In this document: piece after piece, positions 15,104-22,677 of the stretch
Layout: each line of letters opens with the position of its first letter
How positions within the stretch are numbered: the first letter of the stretch is position 1
From: Ruminococcaceae bacterium UBA1404
GTDB lineage: Bacteria > Bacillota > Clostridia > Oscillospirales > Ruminococcaceae
Assembly (NCBI GenBank): GCA_002305075.1
Contig: DBQC01000014.1
Coordinates: 362 to 34,448 of the forward strand
Reading direction: 5' to 3'
Length of the DNA stretch: 34,087 bases
Translations under genes and position numbers: made by a program
The notes under the pieces: generated by a model
Told to the model about the DNA's origin: nothing
Seen by the model: only the letters and a program-made list of their open reading frames with translations
Database searches by the model: none

Positions 15104-15991
15104 ATGAAACTGACCTGCTTTTATCAAAAGGGCAAGATCCATGTGGGCGTGGTGCTGCCTTGCGGCGGCATTCTTGACGCCACGGCAGCCGGTGTGGGCG
15201 GCAGCCTGATGGCCATCATCCGGGACTGGGCACTCTACCGGCCCCAACTGGTACGGCTCTGGCGGGACGAAACCTTGCCTGTGCTGCGCCCCGAGCAGCT
15301 CAACTTTGCGCCCCCGGCCGACGACCGGTCCAAGCTCATCTGCATCGGGCTTAACTACCGAGACCACATCGAGGAGACCCGGGGCCGCTTGGAGAGCACA
15401 GAACGGGCGCCTTATCCGGTGGTATTCTCCAAGTTTTCGGATGCGCTGACCGGCCACAAACAGGAGATTTTTCTGCCCACCCATCTTGAGGAGAGCTTCG
15501 ACTACGAGGCCGAGCTGGTGGTGGTCATAGGCAAGGCCGGCTCCGAAATTGCCGAGGAGGACGCCATGGACCATGTGTTTGGCTACACCTGCGGCAACGA
15601 CCTGACCATTCGGGACGCCCAAAAGCGCACCAGCCAGTGGCTCATTGGCAAAAGCTACCCCGGTTTTGCGCCGGTAGGGCCTTATATTGTCACGGCCGAT
15701 GCGCTCGACCCCTTCGACCTCGAAATCACCTGCCGCCGGGGGGATAAAGTGGTGCAGCGGGCCTCCACGGCCGACATGATTTTTAAGCTGCCCGAGCTGA
15801 TTAGCCATGTTTCCCGCTACATACCTTTGCGCCCGGGGGATCTGCTCTTTACCGGCACGCCCAGCGGCGTGATTTTAGGCTACCCCAAGGATGAGCGCCG
15901 CTGGCTGACCCCCGGCGAGACGGTAACCGTGGCCATCGAGGGCATTGGCGAGCTTACCAATACGCTGATTGGGCCGCAAGGTAATAGCTAA
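15104..15991 (+). CDS. Fumarylacetoacetate hydrolase (FAH) family protein
   Basis: Predicted metal-dependent hydrolase or decarboxylase/isomerase acting on a 2-oxo or 2,4-dioxo acid; the true substrate cannot be read from sequence. Seen: 295 residues. The C-terminal FAH fold has KLICIGLNYRDHIEETRGR, PVVFSKFSDALTGH, the acidic metal-site segment DYEAELVVVIGK, GYTCGNDLTIRDAQKR, the substrate-loop region GKSYPGFAPVGPYIV, and LLFTGTPSGV near the end. A variable N-terminal domain precedes it. The ATG at 15104 has GGAGG 8 nt upstream. It is a single-gene unit between two inverted repeat copies. Its TAA stop codon coincides with the first bases of repeat R5 (TAAGACCTTG). Confidence 0.88.
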   Translation: MKLTCFYQKGKIHVGVVLPCGGILDATAAGVGGSLMAIIRDWALYRPQLVRLWRDETLPVLRPEQLNFAPPADDRSKLICIGLNYRDHIEETRGRLESTERAPYPVVFSKFSDALTGHKQEIFLPTHLEESFDYEAELVVVIGKAGSEIAEEDAMDHVFGYTCGNDLTIRDAQKRTSQWLIGKSYPGFAPVGPYIVTADALDPFDLEITCRRGDKVVQRASTADMIFKLPELISHVSRYIPLRPGDLLFTGTPSGVILGYPKDERRWLTPGETVTVAIEGIGELTNTLIGPQGNS

Positions 15992-16128
15992 GACCTTGAG
16001 GCTGGCCCATGGGCCAGCCCCTGCGCATTTTGCGATGCAAAATGCGTCTGCTGCGGCGGGGTTATCCGTTCGCTGCGCTCACTCAATGCGAAGATGGGGG
16101 CTCACCGCCCTTACACATCTTCCCCACA
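15989..16128 (-). repeat. Mosaic intergenic repeat copy R5 (module d, inverted)
   Basis: Starts with TAAGACCTTG, of which the TAA is the stop codon of the upstream gene. Then hairpin GGCTGGCC/GGCCAGCC, stem CGCATTTTGC (16024-16033)/GCAAAATGCG (16037-16046) with loop GAT, and the rest of module d with an insertion (GCTGCGCTCAC) also seen in R7. Confidence 0.85.
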
Positions 16129-16132
16129 TCAC

Positions 16133-16163
16133 AAAAAGCCCGCCTCCTTAGGAGGCGGGCTTT
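16133..16163 (-). terminator. Terminator of the oadA-like gene
   Basis: Perfect 10-bp stem GCCCGCCTCC (16138-16147)/GGAGGCGGGC (16151-16160), 3-nt loop, T-run on the minus strand. It ends about 20 nt after the oadA-like stop. Confidence 0.85.
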
Positions 16164-16181
16164 GGGGATTATATGGGGCGC

Positions 16182-17831
16182 TTAGCGCAAGGTGAACAGG
16201 ATTTCGCCGGCGGCTACGGTCTTGCCGGCAGTGACGCTGACACTCTCGACGACGGCATCCCGGGGGGACACAATGTCGTTCTCCATCTTCATAGCCTCGA
16301 GCACCAGCAAAGTCTGGCCGGCCTTAACAGCCTGACCGGGAGCGATGTCCACCCGAACCACGGTGCCGGGCAGCGGGGACGGATAGCCCTCGGCGGCGGC
16401 CACGGGAGCGGCGGGTGCAGCGGGGGCGGCAGCCTGAGCGGCAGCCGGAGCAGCGGCCTGAGCGGCCGGAGCCTGAGCGGCAGCAGCCTGAGCGGCAGCA
16501 CGGCCCTCAAGGAAGGCCTTGGCCTGAGCCGGGAAGGCCGCATAGGAGAGCACATCGGTGTCACGCTGGGCCAGTGCGCCCAGCTCGGCCTTGAGGGTGT
16601 CAAACTGCGGGGGAATGGTGTCGGCATAGCGGCCCTGCATAGGCTCCTTGCCCCGGAGAACCTTCTCTTTAAGCTCCTCGCTGATGGGGCCGGGGGTGCG
16701 GCCATACTCGCCGTTGAGATAGGCTCTAATCTCCTTAGAGACGGCCACATAGCGCTGACCCGCAAGCACATTGTTCACGGCCTGCGCACCGGTCATCTGG
16801 CTCATGGGGGTGACCAGCGGGGGATAACCCAGGTCGGCCCGCACTTTGGGGGTCTCGGCCAGTACCTCGGGCAGGCGGTCGATGGCGTTTTGGGCCTTCA
16901 TCTGGGCAATCAGGTTAGAAAGCATACCGCCGGGGATCTGGTAGACCAGCGCATCGGTCTCGGTGCCCATCACATAGGGATCAAGGAGGCCCGACTCGAT
17001 GGCGGCCTGCTTAACAGGGCGGAAGTGCTCGTTAATCTGGCGCACCACAGCATCGTCCAGGTCGATCTGGTAGCCGAGCTGGCGCAGGGCATAAGCCATG
17101 CTCTCGGTGGCGGGCTGGCTGGTGCCGCCCGACATGACGCTGATGGCCGTGTCGATGACATCGGCGCCGGCTTCCACGCCCTTAAGAAGGGTCATGGGGC
17201 CAAGGCCGGTGGTGGAGTGGGTGTGAATGACCACCGGGAGGTCGACGCTCTCCTTGATGGCCTTAACAAGGTCGTAGCACTCCTGCGGGCCCATGATGCC
17301 GCTCATGTCCTTAATGCAGATGGCGTCGGCACCCATGCCCTCGAGCTCTTTGGCCATGCTGGCAAATTTTTCAAGGGTGTGCACCGGCGAGAGGGTAAAG
17401 CAAAATGCGGCCTGAACATAGGCGCCGTGCTTTTTGCTCTCCTCAAGGGCCACACGCATATTGGTGATGTCGTTGAGGGCGTCGAAGATGCGGATGATGT
17501 CGATGCCGGTCTTTACGCTGTATTCGCAGAACTTGCGCACAATATCGTCGGCATAGGGCCGGTAACCCAGAATGTTCTGGCCCCTAAGCAGCATCTGAAG
17601 CTTAGTGTTGGGCACGGCTTTGCGGATATTTGCCAGACGCTCCCAGGGATCTTCGTTTAGGTAACGCAGGCAGGAGTCGAAGGTGGCGCCGCCCCAGCAC
17701 TCCAGCGAGTTGTAGCCGGCTTTGTCCATGGTGGACAGGATGTTTTCAAAGTCCGAAAAGGGCATACGGGTTGCAATGAGGGATTGGTTGGCGTCCCGCA
17801 GCACGGTTTCGGTAATGCCGATTTTTCTCAT
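16182..17831 (-). CDS. Oxaloacetate decarboxylase alpha / pyruvate carboxylase subunit B-like, with biotin carrier domain
   Basis: Carboxyltransferase that moves CO2 between a 2-oxo acid (oxaloacetate/pyruvate) and biotin. Seen: 549 residues. The TIM-barrel carboxyltransferase opens with ITETVLRDANQSLIATRM. Metal and substrate residues lie in ALNDITNM, the lysine motif CIKDMSG and HTHSTTGLGP. The conserved helical domain runs to about residue 440. An Ala/Pro-rich linker follows, then a biotinyl domain with EAMKMEN at 512-518 (biotin on Lys515). No beta/gamma sodium-pump subunit or biotin carboxylase lies nearby, so pump versus carboxylase use cannot be decided here. The ATG at 17831 has GGAGG 8 nt upstream. 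It has its own promoter and terminator. Confidence 0.9.
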   Translation of the reverse strand: MRKIGITETVLRDANQSLIATRMPFSDFENILSTMDKAGYNSLECWGGATFDSCLRYLNEDPWERLANIRKAVPNTKLQMLLRGQNILGYRPYADDIVRKFCEYSVKTGIDIIRIFDALNDITNMRVALEESKKHGAYVQAAFCFTLSPVHTLEKFASMAKELEGMGADAICIKDMSGIMGPQECYDLVKAIKESVDLPVVIHTHSTTGLGPMTLLKGVEAGADVIDTAISVMSGGTSQPATESMAYALRQLGYQIDLDDAVVRQINEHFRPVKQAAIESGLLDPYVMGTETDALVYQIPGGMLSNLIAQMKAQNAIDRLPEVLAETPKVRADLGYPPLVTPMSQMTGAQAVNNVLAGQRYVAVSKEIRAYLNGEYGRTPGPISEELKEKVLRGKEPMQGRYADTIPPQFDTLKAELGALAQRDTDVLSYAAFPAQAKAFLEGRAAAQAAAAQAPAAQAAAPAAAQAAAPAAPAAPVAAAEGYPSPLPGTVVRVDIAPGQAVKAGQTLLVLEAMKMENDIVSPRDAVVESVSVTAGKTVAAGEILFTLR

Positions 17832-17927
17832 GTTGGTGTACCTCCATCACTTATTTTTCGTGTTTATTCAGCCATTTGGCAGATAGCTTTAATTGAAGCC
17901 AAAATATGACTGTCACTCTTTCGTTTA

Positions 17928-17956
17928 ATGATAACATTGCCTATATTCTTTTGCAA
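17928..17956 (-). promoter_or_regulatory. Promoter of the oadA-like gene
   Basis: TTGCAA (17956-17951), 17-bp spacer, TATCAT (17933-17928) on the minus strand, giving a leader of about 90 nt. The rest of the gap 17832-18428 holds a terminator hairpin (18070-18098) and repeat R6; no gene is supported there. Confidence 0.6.
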
Positions 17957-18069
17957 TACTGTGGGAAAAACTCTCCACGCTTCGTAAAATCTGCACAAAA
18001 AACCCAGCGAGCGATGATGCAATATGCCCTTCATTAATATAAGTGCTTGAAAGAATTCCGTCAGTTGGG

Positions 18070-18098
18070 CAAAAATATCGCCTCCCTAAAGGGAGGCA
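18070..18098 (-). terminator. Terminator-like hairpin downstream of pcp and R6
   Basis: Stem GCCTCCC (18080-18086)/GGGAGGC (18091-18097), loop of 4, followed on the minus strand by GATATTTTT. It implies that repeat R6 is transcribed as the 3' part of the pcp message. Confidence 0.6.
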
Positions 18099-18159
18099 GG
18101 CCCTAAATTTATGGCTCAAACAATGCGGTGCTCGACCTTGCTCGACTTATTTTGCCCGG

Positions 18160-18417
18160 TGCGCCAAAGCCCAAGTGGCGGCGGTATATCCGCTTTAAGT
18201 CGGCTGCCCGCCCGCCCCCGGCGAGGGTTCCCCACGCCAAAACCAACACAGTCCTCAGATGCTTGTCCCCCAACCTAACCCCTCTATACGGGGGAAAGGT
18301 TTGGAAGGGGGCGGCGAGCCCCCACTTCCATTTGAATAACCCCGCCGCAGCGGACGCATTTTGTGGTGCAAAATGCGCAGGGAGGGCCATGGGCCCGACC
18401 TCGCCCCAAGGTCTTAG
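18160..18417 (+). repeat. Mosaic intergenic repeat copy R6 (modules a-d)
   Basis: Module a (about 18166-18241), a 55-bp linker, and module d nearly identical to R3. The stem is CGCATTTTGT (18355-18364)/GCAAAATGCG (18368-18377) with loop GGT and one G-T closing pair. It ends CCCCAAGGTCTTAG at 18417, 11 nt from the stop codon of the convergently read pcp gene. Confidence 0.85.
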
Positions 18418-18428
18418 GTCTCCAACCT

Positions 18429-19070
18429 CTACATCTCGGCGCCGGCGGCTACTTGGATGTCGGTCTCGTTCTCCACCGCAGCCTTTATGGCCATCTCAAA
18501 ACCTTTGGCAATCAGCTCTAGGGGCATGGAGGCCGTGTTCTTTTTCTCTAACACCTGCTCGGGGATATAGGGCACATGAATAAATCCGCCCCGCTTTTGG
18601 CTGTATTTGGTGGCCAGCAAATGCAGGCAGCCGTACATAATATGATTGCACACATAGGTTCCGGCGGTGTTGGACACCTCAGCCGGCACGCCTGCCGTCT
18701 TCATGGCCGCCACCATGGCCTTAATGGGCACGGTGGCAAAATAGGCGGCCGGACCGCCCTCTACCGTGGGCACACCCTTGGGCTGATAGCCGGCGTTGTC
18801 GGGGATGCGGCCGTCGTCGCAGTTGATGGCGATGCGCTCCACGCTCATGTGGGTGCGTCCGCCGGCTTGACCGGTGCAGAGCACCACATCGGGGTCGTGC
18901 CTGGCAATCAGGGCGTCCAGCTCCTCGATGGCCAAACCGAACACCACCGACAGGTCGGCCTTAATCACCTCGGCTCCGGCAATGCTGTCGGGCAACAGCT
19001 TTACGGCCTCATAAGAGGGGTTGACCTTCTCGCCCCCAAAGGGCTGAAATCCTGTGATAAGTATTTTCAT
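18429..19070 (-). CDS. pcp: Pyroglutamyl-peptidase I
   Basis: Cysteine peptidase removing N-terminal pyroglutamate from peptides, cytoplasmic. Seen: 213 residues, the family length. The N-terminal MKILITGFQPFGGEKVNPSYEA matches the family. The catalytic triad is complete: Glu78 in HMSVERIAIN, Cys141 in NTAGTYVCNHIMYG and His165 in GFIHVPYIPEQ. The start at 19070 gives this N-terminus and has AAAGGAG about 9-10 nt upstream; the frame is open further but has no better site. It has its own promoter and is divergent from the small acidic-protein gene, with a parS site between them. Confidence 0.96.
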   Translation of the reverse strand: MKILITGFQPFGGEKVNPSYEAVKLLPDSIAGAEVIKADLSVVFGLAIEELDALIARHDPDVVLCTGQAGGRTHMSVERIAINCDDGRIPDNAGYQPKGVPTVEGGPAAYFATVPIKAMVAAMKTAGVPAEVSNTAGTYVCNHIMYGCLHLLATKYSQKRGGFIHVPYIPEQVLEKKNTASMPLELIAKGFEMAIKAAVENETDIQVAAGAEM

Positions 19071-19132
19071 GGATGGCACTCCTTTCGATAAAGCAGCGGT
19101 GTGGTGCACGCAAAAGCGCATGCCTTGCTGTT

Positions 19133-19161
19133 AGTATACCCTCACGGCGGCCGGCGGGCAA
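19133..19161 (-). promoter_or_regulatory. pcp promoter
   Basis: TTGCCC (19161-19156), 17-bp spacer, TATACT (19138-19133) on the minus strand. Its -35 box is 5 bp from the parS site at 19167-19182. Confidence 0.65.
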
Positions 19162-19166
19162 GGGGA

Positions 19167-19182
19167 TGTTTCATGTGAAACA
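19167..19182. other. parS: parS-like centromere site 1
   Basis: TGTTTCATGTGAAACA, one base from the B. subtilis consensus TGTTNCACGTGAAACA (C to T at position 8). It lies between two divergent promoters and about 0.5 kb before parA. An identical 16-mer is at 23459-23474. Confidence 0.88.
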
Positions 19183-19187
19183 TTCTG

Positions 19188-19216
19188 TTGCTCACGGGCA
19201 AAGGCCCTTGTATAAT
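19188..19216 (+). promoter_or_regulatory. Promoter of the small acidic-protein gene
   Basis: TTGCTC (19188-19193), 17-bp spacer, TATAAT (19211-19216). The -35 box lies 5 bp after the parS site, so ParB bound there could affect it. Confidence 0.75.
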
Positions 19217-19261
19217 ACAGAAAAAATGCAGCAATCTATCCTATTAAAAGGAGGAACGAAT

Positions 19262-19489
19262 ATGGACGAGACACTCAAATGGGAGCTTGAGCGCATTCTT
19301 GGCAAGCTTGTGGGTCTAAAGGACGACCTCGAAGCGCTGCTCGAAGCCGAGCAGGCCGAGCTGGACGACCTTGAGGAGCTGCTCGACTTAGAGGACAGCG
19401 AACAGCCCACAACCTTCGGAGGCAGCATTGAGCAGGCACTGGCTGAGCTGGATGCGGCCATCTACACCCTCGAGATGGCTGTGCTCTAA
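19262..19489 (+). CDS. Small acidic helical protein, unknown function
   Basis: A 75-residue protein I do not recognise. Seen: 22 Asp/Glu against 4 Lys/Arg, with heptad-like leucines from about residue 5 to 45 (LKDDLEALLEAEQAELDDLE). A short QPTTFGG break follows, then a second helix to the C-terminus, so a helical hairpin or coiled coil is likely. The start is well supported by AAAGGAGG 8 nt before the ATG and by a strong promoter beginning 5 bp beyond parS. It sits between parS and parA on the same strand as parAB, with about 200 nt of apparently empty sequence after it. A link to segregation is suggested only by position. Confidence 0.75.
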   Translation: MDETLKWELERILGKLVGLKDDLEALLEAEQAELDDLEELLDLEDSEQPTTFGGSIEQALAELDAAIYTLEMAVL

Positions 19490-19637
19490 AAGAGACGATA
19501 TTGGCTAAAACTTACGCATTTTGCTTTGGGATAAGTCCTATAGATACCTTTTTAGTGGCCACAAGTCCCATGCGGCCGCCAATTTTGCCCGCCTCGCCCT
19601 TTCTCGGGCAATTTCCCCAAAAATGCCCGGCTGCCCT

Positions 19638-19665
19638 TTGAAAGGCGGGCGGGCTGTGTTATACT
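19638..19665 (+). promoter_or_regulatory. parAB promoter
   Basis: TTGAAA (19638-19643), 16-bp spacer, TATACT (19660-19665) with an upstream TGT extension. About 30 nt before the parA start. Confidence 0.75.
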
Positions 19666-19692
19666 AACAAGTATTAAGCAAAAGGACGGGAT

Positions 19693-20493
19693 TTGGGCAT
19701 GGTCATTGCAGTTACCAACCAAAAGGGCGGCGTGGGCAAAACCACCACGGCGGTCAATTTGGCGGCTGCGCTCGGGGCAGAGGGAAAACGGGTTCTGCTT
19801 GTGGACGCCGACCCTCAGGGCAACGCCACCAGCGGCCTTGGGGTGGCCAAACAGCGGGTCAAGCTGTCTACCTACGAAGTGCTGTTGGGCGATACCACCG
19901 CCGCCGAAGCCGTCATCGACACCGGCTTTAAAAACCTCTTTCTGCTGCCCGGCGGCATTGCGCTGGCCGGCGCCGAAATCGAGCTGGTGGCGCTGACCGA
20001 CCGGGTGAGTCGCCTGCGCTCGGCGCTGTCTACACTGCGGGAGGACTACGACTACATCCTTATCGACTGCCCGCCCTCGCTTGGGCTTATCACGCTAAAC
20101 GCCCTTTCGGCGGCCGGCAGCGTGCTGATTCCCATCCAGTGCGAGTTTTTCGCCTTAGAGGGCCTCAGCCAGCTCATGACCACCGTGCGGCAGGTCAAGC
20201 GGCTGTATAATCCCCACATTCAAATCGAGGGGGTGCTGCTCACCATGTACGACGGGCGGCTCAACCTCACTTTGCAGGTGGTGGACGAAATTAAGCGCTT
20301 TTTCCCGAGAAAGGTGTTTAAAACCGTTATTCCCCGCAATGTGCGGCTGTCCGAGGCGCCCAGCTACGGCCAGCCCGCCCTTTACTTTGACCCTTCCAGC
20401 CGTGGAGCCAAGGCCTATTCGGAACTGGCCCGAGAGCTGATTAAAAATACCCGCTCTGCCGCCGCAAGGGCCGAGCTTTTGGAGGTGCAGTAG
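19693..20493 (+). CDS. parA: Chromosome-partitioning ATPase ParA/Soj
   Basis: Deviant-Walker ATPase that moves ParB-parS complexes and, in B. subtilis, modulates DnaA. Seen: 266 residues. Deviant Walker A NQKGGVGKTTTAVNLA, DADPQGNATSGLG, Walker B-type YILIDCPPSLGLITLNAL, and C-terminal VIPRNVRLSEAPSYGQP are all typical of Soj. The TTG at 19693 yields MGMVIAVTNQKGG, matching the usual family N-terminus, with AAAGGA upstream; the ATG at 19699 would shorten it by two residues. Its stop is one base before the parB start, so the two form an operon. Confidence 0.96.
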   Translation: MGMVIAVTNQKGGVGKTTTAVNLAAALGAEGKRVLLVDADPQGNATSGLGVAKQRVKLSTYEVLLGDTTAAEAVIDTGFKNLFLLPGGIALAGAEIELVALTDRVSRLRSALSTLREDYDYILIDCPPSLGLITLNALSAAGSVLIPIQCEFFALEGLSQLMTTVRQVKRLYNPHIQIEGVLLTMYDGRLNLTLQVVDEIKRFFPRKVFKTVIPRNVRLSEAPSYGQPALYFDPSSRGAKAYSELARELIKNTRSAAARAELLEVQ

Positions 20494-20494
20494 C

Positions 20495-21394
20495 ATGGCA
20501 AAGCCCCGCAAGGGCGGCCTTGGCAAGGGCCTCGAGGCTCTGTTTATGGACAATCAGACCGATGCCGATACCCCCATCACCCTGCAGATAGAGGAGATTG
20601 AGCCCAACCGGGACCAGCCCCGCCGCAACTTTGACCCCGACAAGCTCGAGGAGCTTTCGGCCTCCATCGCCGAGCATGGCGTGATTACCCCGCTGCTGGT
20701 GCGGCCGCTTATGGGCGGACGGTACCAGATTGTGGCCGGCGAGCGCCGCTGGCGGGCTGCCCGCATGGCCGGTCTTACCGAGCTGCCGGTGGTGGTGCGC
20801 CAGCTCACCGACAGCCAGTGTATGCAGCTGGCGCTGGTAGAAAACCTGCAGCGGGACGACCTGAATCCTGTGGAGGAGGCCCGGGGCTACCAAAATCTTT
20901 TGGAGGAGCACAATCTGACCCAAGAGGAAATTGCCCGGTTTGTGGGCCGCTCTCGGCCGGCGGTGGCCAACGCCCTCAGGCTGCTCAGCCTGCCCGAGCC
21001 GGTGCTCGCGCATCTTGAGCAGGGCCGCCTGAGCGCCGGACACGCCCGGGCGCTGGTGACGCTGCCCGACGAGCAGGCCGCCGAGTCCGCCTTACAAATT
21101 ATTAAACAGGGCCTTAGCGTGCGCCAAACCGAGGCGCTGGTCAAGCGGCTTACGGGCCAGCCCGGCAAACGATCACGGGGGCCGTCCTTCGGCAGGAGCT
21201 TCCTTAAAGAGGTTGAGCTCTCGCTCACCGAGAGCATGGGCCGAAAGGTGCGGGTGTCCCCCAAAGGAGCGGGCGGTACCCTCAGCCTGACCTTTACCTC
21301 GGAAGAGGATTTGCGCAACCTGATGCGCCAGCTTTGCCGGATGGACGGCGATCCCATCGCCTTGCCACCCCAGAGCCTTAAAAAAGGAGAATAA
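20495..21394 (+). CDS. parB: Chromosome-partitioning protein ParB/Spo0J
   Basis: CTP-dependent clamp that loads at parS and recruits SMC. Seen: 299 residues. The N-terminus is KGGLGKGLEALF. IEPNRDQPRRNFD, the CTP-binding GERRWRAARMAGL (residues 82-94) and ENLQRDDLNPVEEA follow. A helix-turn-helix is at LTQEEIARFVGRSRPAVANALRLLSLP, and a C-terminal dimer domain closes the protein. The ATG at 20495 has GGAGGT within the end of parA. Two identical parS-like palindromes bracket this gene block. serS follows after 5 nt, probably on the same transcript. Confidence 0.96.
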   Translation: MAKPRKGGLGKGLEALFMDNQTDADTPITLQIEEIEPNRDQPRRNFDPDKLEELSASIAEHGVITPLLVRPLMGGRYQIVAGERRWRAARMAGLTELPVVVRQLTDSQCMQLALVENLQRDDLNPVEEARGYQNLLEEHNLTQEEIARFVGRSRPAVANALRLLSLPEPVLAHLEQGRLSAGHARALVTLPDEQAAESALQIIKQGLSVRQTEALVKRLTGQPGKRSRGPSFGRSFLKEVELSLTESMGRKVRVSPKGAGGTLSLTFTSEEDLRNLMRQLCRMDGDPIALPPQSLKKGE

Positions 21395-21399
21395 CCGTT

Positions 21400-22677
21400 A
21401 TGTTAGATATCAGACGCCTGCGTACCGAACCTGATTTGGTTAAAACCGCCATGAAAAACCGTGGCAAAGATCTTGACAGCGCCATCGACGAAATCATTGA
21501 GTTAGACGCTCAGCGCCGGGCCCTGAGCACCCAGGCCGACACCCTCAAGGCCGAGCAAAACCGTGGGAGCAAGGCCATTCCCGCCATGAAAAAGGCCGGC
21601 GAGGACACAGCCCCCCTCATGGAGCGAATGCGCCTTGTGGCCGACGAGGTCAAGGAGCTGGAGGGCCGCATGGCCGAGATAGACGCCCGCTTGAGCGAGC
21701 TGATGTACGGCCTGCCCAATGTGCCCCACGAGTCGGTACCCATCGGCTTGAGCGACACCGACAATGTGGAGGTGCGCCGCCACGGTCAGCCCACCGAGTT
21801 CCCCTACGAGCCCCGACCCCATTGGGAAATCGGCGCCGACCTTAAAATTCTTGACCCCGAAACGGCCGGCAAGGTGACCGGTGCCCGTTTTCACTTTTAC
21901 TGGGGTCTGGGCGCCCGGCTGGAGCGGGCTGTGTATAACTACTTTTTAGACACCCATACCGCCCACGGCTACACCGAGGTTTTTCCGCCCTTTATAGCCA
22001 ACAAGGCCTCCATGACCGGCACCGGGCAGCTGCCCAAGTTTGCCGAGGATATGTTTAAGTTAGAGGGGCTGGATTACTATCTCATCCCCACCGCCGAGGT
22101 GCCCGTGACCAACATCCACCGGGACGAAATCCTTGACGGAAACAGCCTGCCCCGCAGCTACTGCGCCTATTCGGCCTGCTTTAGGGCCGAGGCCGGCTCG
22201 GCCGGGCGGGACACCCGGGGGCTGGTGCGCCAGCATCAGTTTAACAAGGTGGAGCTGGTCAAGTTCGTCCGGCCCGACCAGAGCTATCAGGCACTCGAGG
22301 AGCTGACCGCCGACGCCGAGCGGGTGCTTCAGGGGCTGGGACTGCCCTACCGGGTGGTGGCCCTCTGCACCGGAGATTTGGGTGCAGCCAGCGCCAAAAC
22401 CTACGACATCGAGGTCTGGATGCCCAGCTACAACCGCTATGTAGAGATTTCGAGCTGCTCTAACTTCGAGGATTATCAGTCCCGCCGCATGGCCATCCGC
22501 TATAAGGACTCCGCCGGCGACCGGGCACAGCTCCTGCACACCCTCAACGGTTCGGGCGTGGCCGTGGGCCGCACCGTGGCCGCCATCTTAGAAAACTATC
22601 AAAACGACGACGGCAGCGTCACCATACCCGAGGCCCTTGTTCCCTACATGGGCGGACACACCCGCATTACCCCATGA
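21400..22677 (+). CDS. serS: Seryl-tRNA synthetase
   Basis: Class II synthetase charging tRNA-Ser. Seen: 425 residues. The N-terminal coiled-coil arm spans about residues 30-100 (LDAQRRALSTQADTLKAEQN onwards). The catalytic core has TGTGQLPKFAEDMFKL, LIPTAEVPVTN, motif 2 FRAEAGSAGRDTRGLVRQHQFNKVE, and motif 3 NGSGVAVGRTVAAILENYQ. It ends VPYMGG as is usual. The ATG at 21400 has AAAAAGGAG upstream. It follows parB by 5 nt and overlaps the thioesterase gene by 4 nt (ATGA), so it appears to be expressed with parAB; no T-box leader is visible. Confidence 0.96.
   Translation: MLDIRRLRTEPDLVKTAMKNRGKDLDSAIDEIIELDAQRRALSTQADTLKAEQNRGSKAIPAMKKAGEDTAPLMERMRLVADEVKELEGRMAEIDARLSELMYGLPNVPHESVPIGLSDTDNVEVRRHGQPTEFPYEPRPHWEIGADLKILDPETAGKVTGARFHFYWGLGARLERAVYNYFLDTHTAHGYTEVFPPFIANKASMTGTGQLPKFAEDMFKLEGLDYYLIPTAEVPVTNIHRDEILDGNSLPRSYCAYSACFRAEAGSAGRDTRGLVRQHQFNKVELVKFVRPDQSYQALEELTADAERVLQGLGLPYRVVALCTGDLGAASAKTYDIEVWMPSYNRYVEISSCSNFEDYQSRRMAIRYKDSAGDRAQLLHTLNGSGVAVGRTVAAILENYQNDDGSVTIPEALVPYMGGHTRITP

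Noticed and set aside
16173..17660. Plus-strand open frame of 495 codons opposite the oadA-like gene
   Set aside because: Shadow frame, rich in Gly/His/Leu with Ser/Gly runs opposite the Ala/Pro linker; the minus-strand protein has complete family motifs.
17925..18119. 64-codon minus-strand frame in the oadA-pcp gap
   Set aside because: It contains the oadA promoter and a terminator hairpin and lacks a ribosome-binding site.
18128..18583. Open frames within repeat copies (also near 25000-25333, 14747-14992, 15969-16151)
   Set aside because: Similar peptide fragments appear only because the repeat DNA recurs; no ribosome-binding sites and frames differ between copies.
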